Positions 32,946 through 42,626 of a stretch of 64,000 bases of DNA are shown in pieces. Location: the NCBI GenBank assembly GCA_025175895.1, contig CM046000.1, positions 68,414,720-68,478,719 of the forward strand. The letters run 5' to 3'. The notes beneath the pieces were generated by a model. The model made no database searches and was not told the DNA's origin. It saw nothing but the letters and a program-made list of their open reading frames with translations. Numbering within the stretch: the first letter of the stretch is position 1; the number at the start of each line of letters is the position of its first letter. The position numbers and the translations under genes are program-made. This stretch comes from Wurfbainia villosa. Taxonomy: Eukaryota; Streptophyta; Magnoliopsida; Zingiberales; Zingiberaceae.

Positions 32946-33881
32946 GTTTCATTTTCCATCATTGGATCTAGGCTTCAAGAGGGTTTTAATAGGCTACAAT
33001 AGGGACCATGAGGAGGAGTTGGATCTTGGCCACCCAATGGATCAAGCCCACATAAAGTCCGATCCATTAATGATAATCCATTCCACTAGAGGATTATCAT
33101 TGATCTACCTCACCAACCCCCATAAGTTAATATGGGCTCCATATATTATTTGTACATATATCTCCCCGTGTTTAAGATCTCGAATGTCCGTCAATTAATT
33201 AATTTACTGACAATTAATTAATCAACTTCTAACTCCATGAGTAGTACCACTCAACCTTATCATCATGTCGGATCAAGTCCACCTGCAGGGTTTACATGAT
33301 AAACCTTATGAGCTTCTCAAGGGGACATCATCATCCTAATATATAGGACACGGTTTCCTCCTATAATCAACGACACACCATATAAATAATATCATTTTCT
33401 AACTTATCGAGCCTATCGATTTACTCTATAAATCTCGTCCATTGGTAAATCAAAGAAATGAATACTAAGTATATGTGCCCGTTATTATATCGGGATTAAG
33501 AGCATGTACAACATAATATCTGAGGTCCGATTCGATTATGTAGTCGGCAATAAATCGAATCATATCTATGTCGGTCCTGCTCTATATACACAAAGTGTAT
33601 TAGTGTAATTCTATGGTCAAGACAAACCAATACCAAATCACACTACAACCATTCCAATGGTTTGTCTATAACCATCTCGGTTGTGAGCCTTTACTTATAC
33701 TTTACAAGGAACTGATAACATGATCTCCCGTGTGGCACTACACACCATTTTATCTATAATGTAATGCATTAGACAATATGCATAGCCATAAATATGCAAA
33801 CAATGATCATGTGATTCTTATTTCAAAACAAAAGATGTTCATACAAAAGATAGAATTTTCAGTATACATCTCAAAATCATC

Positions 33882-34085
33882 TTGATGCTTCTTGTAAGCA
33901 TCTCGGTCAGCTCGCGAGGCAGTGGCAGGAGGTGCCTCCGGAATGGGCTGCTCTAGGACGTACAATTTTCTTTCTTGGGTGAGAACGATTCTCAGATTCC
34001 TGTACCTGTCCAAGAAATTAGCTCCATTGAGCTTGTCCTTCTCAAGGACAGAATGCAGGGAGAGAGTGTTCGTGTTTGTCGACAT
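33882..34085 (-). pseudogene. Element D gag, N-terminal part
   Basis: Starts with ATG at 34085 (MSTNTNTLSLHSVLEKDKLN) and includes the conserved gag phrase NGANFLDRYRNLRIVL; the arginine stands where related gags have tryptophan. It is cut by element E at the target duplication 33877-33881. The gag continues at 4435 and keeps frame across the join when the duplication is counted once. The motif set is Angela-like. Confidence 0.9.
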
Positions 34086-34905
34086 GGTAATCTACAACAT
34101 ACATAATGCAGAAAATTAATATCATATTCCATTTATCATTTAATTAGGCTTTTAATCAAATGATGCTCCCATTGAATTATAGGACTTTTGTAGAATCGAG
34201 TCAAGGATGTGGTCAAACCACATTACTAGATTCATACAAACTAGCTATAATTCTCGCGGGACAAGATCCACATCATACTACACCTAGAGTTAGCTTTGGC
34301 TAAATCGCCCAAGACTTAGTATGGTCGGTAGGTAACAAATTACCAATTACATCTCTATGCAACTCTTGTTTATATGATCAAGATCCACATTTACAAAAGA
34401 CCTTGAGTTAGCTTTGGCTAAATCGCCCAAGATTTAGTGTAAATGCGATCTTATCCTATCTTTCCAACGGTTGGAATATGCCTATAGTTTTACTCGATTC
34501 AATTGAGTTAACTAGTTTTACTCAATCTAATTGAGCTTATTCTTACCCAAGCTGTGATAGGCGGGACCAAGATTGTCCCTTCGCACCCTACCAAGATAAT
34601 ATGCGTTGCTCTGCTTTGGCAGATTCAACAACAACAAATGATCGAGGTAGTGATGGGTATCAAAACTTGGTAGGCATTTTCAAGTTGATTCGATTAAGAT
34701 CTAATCTAATCGTGAATGTGTATCATATACACATTAAGGCCTTTATTACCCTACACTAGCATGCATCACATACATACAAGCAAAATATACTAGCATGCAT
34801 CATATACATACAAGCAAAATATCCTAGCATGCATCATATACATACAAGCAAAATTTACTAGCATGCATCACATACATAGAAGCAAAAACAAATATATATA
34901 TATAT

Positions 34906-34943
<38 letters not shown>

Positions 34944-35740
34944 TATGATGAGGTCATGGCCCTACTATGATCTTCTCAAGCCAATGAGAAGATCGGACGG
35001 TTAACCTAGGGTTAGCGGTTTCTCCAAGCTCCTCCTTAGACCGTCATGTGTCGTCGGCACCCTTCTCGTAACTCTGTCTACTAGCGGAACTTCCACCGCT
35101 CCATTTTTTACATTACAAACATGAAACTCGAGTTGCATTCGAGTCTAAAACTATTTACAACTAGAATATTAAAAGAAGAGGCATGACGCACAGATCGCAT
35201 ACCATATACAACATGCACAACCACAAAAATGGCATGCAAACCGTATTATGAATTACAACATATTTATCCAATCACATTGAGGTTCTTGGGCCATGACCAT
35301 CACAGTATTATACATAATTCTAAAATATATATTTTACAGAAATTTATATAATTTTTCCAATTTTGTTTTCAATTTTTTATCAGTCACATCTCCGTAACGG
35401 TCCCGCTAAGTAATTTCCGGGCGCGATCGCGGGACAATGCCCCTTTCAAGGTTAGGGGCTGCACCCCTACTATCAAAATGAACTTTGTGAGTGCGCCATC
35501 TTGTTCTTACAGTGACTTAAGTCACTTTCCCAAAAACCTAAAGCGAGAATTCATCGTTCCGGAGAGTTTTTCTTGGTGGTTGAAGCCTACAAGTGTCCCA
35601 ACACTTGTTGCTTTGACTCTTCGAGAAAAATACCAAAAAAAACCTATAAAAATAGGAAATTTATAGAAACTTACAGATCTATAATTTTTATATCTAATAC
35701 AAAAACTACAAAACTAAAACACATACATACTTCGCACGTG
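34086..35740 (-). other. 5' leader of element D with hairpin motifs
   Basis: Noncoding leader of about 1.65 kb. Two copies of a core read on the minus strand as CTTGGGCGATTTAGCCAAAG (34294-34313 and 34413-34432), each a hairpin. Outer inverted repeats: 34274-34280 with 34317-34323, and 34383-34395 with 34440-34451. It also holds a 34-bp tandem repeat and a TA microsatellite. From about 34970 to 35740 I see no further structure I can support. Confidence 0.75.
34757..34940. repeat. 34-bp tandem repeat followed by TA microsatellite
   Basis: About four copies of TAGCATGCATCACATACATA plus CAAGCAAAATATAC (34757-34887), then runs of TA to about 34940. Within the leader of element D. Confidence 0.9.
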
Positions 35741-35752
35741 ACTCTGATACCA
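35741..35752 (-). other. PBS of element D
   Basis: Minus-strand TGGTATCAGAGT, one base off the usual initiator methionine tRNA complement, next to the LTR edge. Confidence 0.85.
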
Positions 35753-35753
35753 C

Positions 35754-37561
35754 TATTGGACTATCTGAGCTGCAAAAACCGCTTTTTGCATTGCGAAAAC
35801 CCCAAAAGTCGGCCACGGATCCGTGCGAAGATAAACAAAACTACATGTACATGTTTAAAACCTTAGATATACTCTAGATCTACATGTTAAGAGTTTTACC
35901 CTTGATGTGACACCCTTCGCTTATCCCGCTCGTCCAAATGGCTTGCCGAAACTCGAGAGTGTCAAGTGTATACTCCTCTATTGGTATCCACACAAGCAAT
36001 AGGTGGAGAAAAGCAACCTAGAGTGTGCTAGCACCCCTTAGAGGCTCACGGAATGATGAGGAAGAGAGAGCTTGACGGAAGAGAGGAGGAAGAAGATGAA
36101 GTTACACAACTTAACTTCACCCTTTCATCACCCATCAATAGTGGTCGGCCACTATAAGGGGGTTACATGCATGCATGTAACTCCAAGATGCAAAGGCTCT
36201 TGGTCTCCCTCATGAGTTGGCACCCCATGATGTGCCCATGATGATGTGGAGCATCATCATTGGCCGGCCCCATTCCAAGTCACCATGACATGGCAATTGG
36301 TCAAGTCAAAATTGACCATTAATCTTTCCTCTCAAGTCAAGTCAAACTTGACCTCTTATCTCCCATGGTTGATCAAATCCAACCATTTGATTCAAGTAAA
36401 TTTGATTTAATGAATCTCAATTCATTAGTTTAAATTGACTCGATGAATCAAATCCAAATTAGACTCATTCAACACTTGAATCAACTTGAGTCCAACTCAA
36501 TTAGTCTAATTTGGATTACTCTTAATCCAATTTGGTTCATCCCATGAACCTAATCCTCATGCTTAATTATATGAACCTAATCTCCATCTAATTTCCCTTT
36601 GTTTGTGACCCTATAGATTCTTGTAACATTGGAAATGCTCCTAAACCGATTTAGGAACATAAGAAATGAGCGGTATCTAGCAACACATCATTGTTACCCA
36701 AGTTACAAGAATGTTGAGATCCAATATCACCTTTGTGACTACTAATTGTGACTCTCACAATATGTGACAATGTCCCTCTTTCCTTGACATCTAGATTGAC
36801 CAATTGAGGCATAGACCGTGTCATCGTTGGTACAATCTATATCTTGAACTCCAAGTAGACTCACTCTAATCAAATGAGCTCAATATCTCATATTGACTCA
36901 TTTGGGCATGGTCATGCACTTAGTGGTCTTACTCTATCAAGAATAATGATGTCACTCCCATCATATAGGAGGGATAGATCCCATCTACATCACTCACATC
37001 CCTCCGCATAATTTGTTACCTACCCAGTAATCGCCTTTATAGTCCACTCATTTACGGGTGATGTTTGACAAAGCCAAAGTATGCAACTCCTTATGTAGGG
37101 GACCATGGTGACTTCAGATCCAAGGACTAATAGTCATACTTATAGTCACATGAGAAAGTATATGACACTCATATAACGATCCATGATACTTTCTCATGGC
37201 GGGTCATTCAATATACATTCTCCAATACATACCCATGTGTCAACTTGATATCTCATATCCATGACTTGTGAGATCAAGTCATCGAGTTGACCTACATGCT
37301 TGTCTCTTTGAATTAACATTGTCCCTGAATGTTAATACTTGACTAGGAATGATTAAGAGTAGTGTTCTCTATATCATCTCATTATCGATTCAACCAATCG
37401 ATTGATATAGATAAAAACCTTCTACTCAAGGATGTTATTATACTTAGTTATTTGGTACCAATACAAGTAACTATAATAACCATGCATTTATAAATAGGAA
37501 TATAATACAACAAGTCCATACAACAATCATCACATGATTGACTCTAGGGCTTTCACTAACA
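35754..37561 (-). mobile_element. 5' LTR of copia element D
   Basis: About 1,808 bp, from TATTGGAC (decayed TG/CA edge) to TTCACTAACA on the plus strand. It interrupts the protease-side region of element C; the flank ATATG (37562-37566) is the expected duplication, but its partner is off the window. The leader and gag of D follow to the left. The 3' LTR of D is outside the window. Confidence 0.88.
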
Positions 37562-38079
37562 ATATGTCGGGAGCACCCACTGCCCAACATTCATTGATCC
37601 TACACACAAGGTAGTTGGATTGGATATTGGAATTTAAAGGTTGGTTGAAGATTATTAGTCCTAGATCATCTCACCCATTTCTACATGATCAAACACGTTA
37701 TCCTTATGTGTTCTTGTGAGATGACTTCAATTTTACTTGATTAATTTTAATGAATCAAAACTAGTCAACCTTGGGTTATAATCGGATTTAACCCTAAGCT
37801 CACCGAGTCACCTTTTCAAGAAATTGGCTTCCAGGTCATGGCAAGGCACAGAGGCCTTCTTTAATCAGAACAATGACCACTTCCTTAGACAAATCCAAGC
37901 ACGAGAAAATAATGACTTAATTCACCTAAGATCACTTCCTAGTCTAACTAGTTAAGGATATGGTGAGGTAGCTTTAGCTAGTTCCACTTAGTCGAGTGCA
38001 TCGAGCTAGATACGCCTTATCTAATTCAGACACACAAGACTTCGCTTTCCTAGCATACAATCATCTCACCGCATCTTAG
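37562..38079 (-). pseudogene. Element C protease start and gag-protease spacer
   Basis: It begins within the protease motif SGCSRHM (here with a short remnant MNVGQWVLPTY-like frame) where element D cut it, then runs into the same noncoding spacer as B 22328-22922. The acceptor-like TGTGTAG|GATCAATG is kept. It ends at the target duplication CTTAG (38075-38079) of solo LTR S. Confidence 0.75.
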
Positions 38080-39153
38080 TGATGGATCGAGAAGCGTCGC
38101 TAGAAGGGGGGGTGAATAGCGATCGTAAATCTTTTCGACGTTTCGTTCAAGTAGACAATTAAATGAGTAAACACAGTGGAAAATAAAAGAGACACGTTTA
38201 TTTTACTTGGTTCACAACCTAGCAGTTGCTACTCCAAGGCCCTATCGGTCCTAGACCGCGTATAGAGGGCAAAGCACTATAACGTCTCCTCCTTGTTTGA
38301 GGTAGGAGACAACGATCACAAAACCGAATGTACGAGGATGAGGCAACAAGCCTACCTCACCTCGTTACGAAAAAACAACGAATACAATATGAAAATATAT
38401 TACTAGATGTTGCCGCCGACGAAGAAGATCTGAACTTGTTGTCGCGTCGGCGTTATGACGGTGTTGGAGCGTTGGCGTTGTAGGAGCACTTGATGAATAA
38501 ACTTGATGATGTTTGGAGTTGGAATCCACCCCTCCTTTTATAGATTTTGACATCTGAATTTGTCTTCTCTTTTTTCGAAACAGATCACGAAGTTGTATAA
38601 TTTTTATCGCGAAGTGGCCGCGTCAAACCTTATTCATTTTGACCTAGTGCAAAGGCTGATTCGTCGCCATCACCGATCGATGACTCCATCACGACCGATG
38701 AGCATCATCGATCGCCTTAATGTCCAAAGAATGCGCTAGCCTGGCCACTTCCCTACAGTAAGAGGTTAGCTCAGAAAATGAGAAATGCGATGGTTTCTAA
38801 CCGTTTGATCTCAACCTAGACCTTCCACAGGAAGTCTTAGTCGGATCGCCGCCTACGGTCATCCCCGTAAAGAGGATACGACCTTACAATCTCTCACTCA
38901 CATGAGCTTTCCTCGATACTTACCTTGTAGCTCTCACTTCCGGCCTTCCACTCGATTCCTTCGGCTCCCTCCGAAGTCACTCGAGTGTCGCCCGACCACC
39001 ATGGCTTCCTCCGGGTGTCGCTAGCCTTCAGCTCCAGCTTTAGTACTTTTCTGCACACTCGATTTAGCTCGTGAGATAACGATGTAAACTTAACTTTGTG
39101 TCTTTGCCATAATCAAAACACAGGTTCGATTATCTAGTGCCCCTGCACCAACA
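38080..39153 (-). mobile_element. Solo LTR S, SIRE-like, related to B and C LTRs
   Basis: About 1,074 bp with ends TGATGGATCG and TGCACCAACA, flanked by CTTAG at 38075-38079 and 39154-39158. It shares the TATA region (38536-38542) and the GGTAGGAG and CCTTCGGCTCCCTCCGAAG phrases with the LTRs of B. At the variable block (about 38645-38740) it has ATCGATCG-type palindromes instead of CAGTCGACTG. Confidence 0.92.
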
Positions 39154-39158
39154 CTTAG

Positions 39159-40861
39159 TACTATGTTGTCAAGTGTTGATGAGTTATAGTTCCTATCTAA
39201 CCATTCTTAAAATAAAAAGAAAAAGACCTAAGCATTCAAATTCTAGGTAATAGAACAAATAAATTTTGTACTAGCTCCCCTTGAACCATTGAATCGGTTC
39301 GGTCTTTCCACGTAGTGGATTTGGTCCTTGGAAACTCAGTACTGGTTAGATCCTAATTAAGAAATCAATGTGGTCTTAGGGACCCATGCTTGGACATGTA
39401 TTCTATTTCGACTTACAATTGACATATATGACTTGTTGGTTATATTTGAGCTAAACCCAAGCCAGACCTTGTTGTACATGGCCCTTTGTGATCCAAGTAA
39501 AAGGTCAAGTCCCTTGGATCCCAAAGTGAACCTTTCCAATGTATGCCTAAGGTCTTCGGCTTGACTTTTCAAAAGTTAGTTCTCAACTTCGAGTTTTTCA
39601 ACTCAAGTTGAGTCCTCCTCTTGAACTTGACTAGTTGAAGAGGTTAGGGAGACCTTGTGTTTAAGGAGTTTAACCTCCTTAACTAAGGTCTCGACCTTGG
39701 ACTCGGACTTAGCTAACTTTCTAGTTAAGAATTTGATTGCATTGTATAAAGTGCTAAGCAAAGATCGACTTACCTTGACTCTTTTGAACCAGATGCGTAT
39801 TTGTGGCTTGTTTTGAATAGTGACTCATCGTCGGATCCGAACTACGACACTTCCTCGGGTTTGGAGTCTTGTTTGAGCTCGATCAGCTTGACCATGAAGA
39901 CGAGATTGTCGTATTCCTCCTCCGACAATTCTTTCCAAGTAGCGTTAAGTGCTTTCTTGGGTGCTTTTTTCTTTAGTTTTGGACACTCCGACTTGATGTG
40001 TCTGAACCTATTGCATTCAAAAAATCTCAAATTTGAATTAGACTTAGATTTAGTTTTACATTGATTGACGGGTCATCTCCGGCTCTTGATCATCTTCTTA
40101 ACTAGATTTACTAGTTCAGTTTCCATTTCAGGATCTACCTCCAACTCGTACTCGTCATCTTCCTTGGGGGATGATTTGTTTGCAACCTTCTTCTTCGAAC
40201 CTGCAAATAGGGAAATACCTTTCTCGGGAACCGAACTAGATTGTTCATGGAGTTTAAATTCAGAAAATAACTCATCTAATCTAATTTTTGAAAGATCCTT
40301 AAAGACCTTGTAGGCATCGAATATGGATGCCCACAAGGTAGTCTTAGGGAAAGCATTTAAAGCATACCTTATAAGGTCTTGGTTTTAGACCTTTTTTCCG
40401 ATGGCGTGCAAGCTATTGACGATGTCTTGTATATGGGCATGTAGTTGTGTCACCGTCTCGTGTTCTTGCATCTTAAGGTTATACAACTTATTGAAAAGCA
40501 AGTCATGTTTACATACCTTCGCGTCGTCGGTTCCTTTGTGTAGCTCTATGAGTTTAGTCCATAGATCTTTCACGCTAATGAAGGGGCCAACGCAGTTTAA
40601 CTCCACTTTAGACAAGCCGCATTGAAGGATTTGGGTCACCTTGGTGTCGACTTACACTTGTCTTTTCATGGCATTAGTCCATTGATCATAATCCAACGAT
40701 TCACCCACTTCATTAGTAGGAAGCGTGAATCCGGTTTGGATTATAATCCACATCTCGATTTGGGTCTTTAGGAAGCACTCCATCTGACCCTTCCAATAAC
40801 GGAAGTCATCTCCGTTGTAAAACGGAGATCGAACGGTGCTAAACCCTTCGAGATGGGACAT
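39159..40861 (-). pseudogene. Element C gag (SIRE-like)
   Basis: ATG at 40861 (MSHLEGFSTVRSPFYNGDDF) followed by YWKGQMECFL, close to element B. Stops near 40652, 40385, 40337 and 40070 break the frame. Later parts show LHKGTDDAKVCK, LRLDELFSEFKLHEQ and a zinc knuckle FFECNRFRHIKSECPKLK in which the first cysteine is phenylalanine. From about 39780 to 39260 the linker region continues with AWVPKTTLIS. The last 100 bp (39159-39255) are the start of the gag-protease spacer. Confidence 0.85.
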
Positions 40862-41052
40862 TTAGACAAAAGAAAAGAAAACGCATACCTCGCAAAAAAA
40901 AACAACCAAAATGTACCAAGACTTTCGTCTTGGATTAGTAGTGCAGGAGAGCGAATTTAAGTTAAACAAAAATCTTGAAAAGATAAAAAATAATAAAAAG
41001 AACTGTAAGAAATTGCTAGATTGGTGATTTCACCAAATCGTAGCACCCCCGG
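40862..41052 (-). other. 5' leader and PBS region of element C
   Basis: Short noncoding leader. The PBS at about 41052-41063 reads TGGTATAAGAGC on the minus strand, one base off the usual form. Confidence 0.65.
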
Positions 41053-41065
41053 CTCTTATACCAAT

Positions 41066-42135
41066 TGTTGGATTGATTTTAGCGCTAGAGGGGGGGGTGA
41101 ATATTGCATGAGAAAACATTTCGAGAGAATTCATTTAATGAAAAAGTACACAATGGAAAATAAATAAGATATTCTTTGTTTTTACTTGGTTCATAGCCTT
41201 TGGCTGCTAATCCAAGGCCCTAACCGTCCTAGACCGTGTACGGAGGGCAAACAACTTAAAACACTCCTCGTTAGAGGTAGGAGTAAGCGATTACAAAATC
41301 ACAAAAAAGATTGAGGTAGAGGAACACTCCCCCTCTCCTTATTACGATGAAAGAACGATAATAAAACAAGAATTAAAAGTACTGATTGAACTTTAAAAGA
41401 ACTTTTACCGATGACTTATAGATGAGAAGGTTGAGCTCTAGTCATCGTTTCGACAACGCTTCGTCGTCGTAAGAATGTCGGAGAGTCGCAGCGTATTGGA
41501 AGCACTTGGAGGCTCTTGGAATGATGGAAAAGGGGTGGAGAACCTCTACTTTTATAGTCTTGTGAAACCCTAATCGTTGAGATGAGGTTTCATGAGGTGA
41601 TGCCACTTAGCCCTTGAGAAATGGTGATAAGCTTTGACTCTCTTGGTCGATCCTTGGCCATGATCGTGATAAACCCTATCGATCATTATTTTGATACAAC
41701 CATCAGTCGACTGATGGCAGGGTTTCCAATTGCAATGAAGAGTTAGCTCGAAAATGTAGTTAATATAAGTAAGCTCGATGGCCATTTACCATCCGATCTC
41801 GACTTACACCATCCATGGGAAGTCTTGGTCGGATTGATGCCTAAGGATGTCCCCATACGGAGGACACGACCTTATTTACACTCACTCACACGAGCTTACC
41901 TCAACCTTTACCTTTGAAGCTTCACTTCTGGTCTTCACCTGATTTCTTTAGCTCCCTTTGAAGTCCTCCTGGTGTCGCCCGACCACCACAGTTCCCTCCG
42001 GGTGTCGCTGACCTTCGACTTAACTTAGCAATTCTGCACACTTGATTCAGCTCGTGAGATAATAAAGTGAACTTAACTTTGTGTATTTACTATAATCAAA
42101 ACTCATGTTTGATTCAGGTGTCTACTGCACCAACA
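41066..42135 (-). mobile_element. 5' LTR of SIRE-like element C
   Basis: About 1,070 bp with TGTTGGATTG and CACCAACA ends, homologous to the LTRs of B. TATAAAA (minus) is at 41550-41556. A variable block at about 41650-41725 has one CAGTCGACTG. The right flank ATAGT (42136-42140) is the expected target duplication within the gypsy gag of H. Confidence 0.9.
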
Positions 42136-42621
42136 ATAGTGTCCATACCTTGTTCAGAATTCCATGAACTCATCGTAGTGCTTATTCGTGACTCGTATAT
42201 GGAAAAACTCCTCAAAGAACTCCTTTTCAAAGTTAGCCCATGTCATTTGATTAATCACTCTTTTTTCCTTTGTTCGTTCCCACCACATTCTGGCATCTCT
42301 AGTCAAGCATAATGATGCACATTTGACTTTCTCATTTTCAGGCCAACCTAGCAATTCTATAATACTTTTTAACGTCTTAGACCAGGCCTGAGCATCCCAT
42401 GGTTCACTTGTACCAGCAAAACTTTATAGCTTCAGCTTTTGCCATTGAATTAAGTATGCCTCTTGCCTCACCCCCACCACTGGGGCTATTGGGGGAAATG
42501 GTGGGGCAAGGGGTGCAACTGGTATGACATTTTGAGCAATTGGTGGAGTAACAGGATCATTTTGTTGGTTCATCATCAAGGTATTGATAACCTGTTGCTA
42601 CTCTGCAACCTGATGCTGAAG
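42136..42621 (-). pseudogene. Element H gag, core part (Ty3/gypsy)
   Basis: Frame 42154-42354 shows the retrotransposon gag core of chromovirus-like gypsy elements: WPENEKVKCASLCLTRDARMW followed by WERTKEK and TWANFEKEFFEEFF. Two stops lie N-terminal to it (near 42427 and 42598). Element C removes everything after the EFMEF motif and solo LTR J interrupts the N-terminal side. The right-hand residue run is proline-rich. Confidence 0.85.
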
Positions 42622-42626
42622 CTGAG

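Larger units (their letters stand above)
32483..33130 (-). other. 648-bp LTR segment present only in 5' LTR of E
   Basis: Bounded by AAGTTAA at 32476-32482 and 33124-33130. The 3' LTR keeps just one AAGTTAA at the join, so deletion there is the simpler reading than insertion here. The segment includes a GC-richer stretch with purine-rich repeats (32480-32720), the TATA box and the 28-bp tandem repeat. Confidence 0.8.
4441..33876 (-). mobile_element. Element E: copia retrotransposon carrying nested element B
   Basis: Complete minus-strand element with 3' LTR 4441-4685 plus 26147-27197, PPT 27198-27210, coding region 27231-30881, leader, PBS 31918-31930 and 5' LTR 31933-33876. The 5-bp target duplication TCATC is at 4436-4440 and 33877-33881. 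Counting it once, the gag frame of element D runs on from 33882 to 4435, which supports the assignment. Its own sequence is about 8 kb; the rest is element B, inserted in its 3' LTR. One LTR edge base has decayed: the outer end at 33876 reads TT instead of TG on the minus strand. Confidence 0.9.
31933..33876 (-). repeat. 5' LTR of element E
   Basis: About 1,944 bp, against about 1,296 bp for the 3' LTR. The difference is the segment 32483-33130. It carries a minus-strand TATAAAA at 32813-32819 and a 28-bp tandem repeat. The inner edge has a 35-bp duplication that includes a PBS-like sequence, present in both LTRs. The outer edge is decayed (TT for TG). Confidence 0.92.

Noticed and set aside
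32435..32962. Frames with repeated DLTVEIKSLDPTVEIK-like peptide
   Set aside because: A 28-bp DNA repeat inside the E 5' LTR produces this by chance; it is absent from the other LTR.
4171..34085. Tandem array LTR-internal-LTR-internal built from E-type LTRs
   Set aside because: The gag at 4435 belongs to D, not E, and the TCATC duplications at both ends of E show a single insertion into D gag.
35478..35866. Two overlapping plus-strand frames
   Set aside because: They cross the PBS and LTR edge of element D in antisense and match nothing recognisable.
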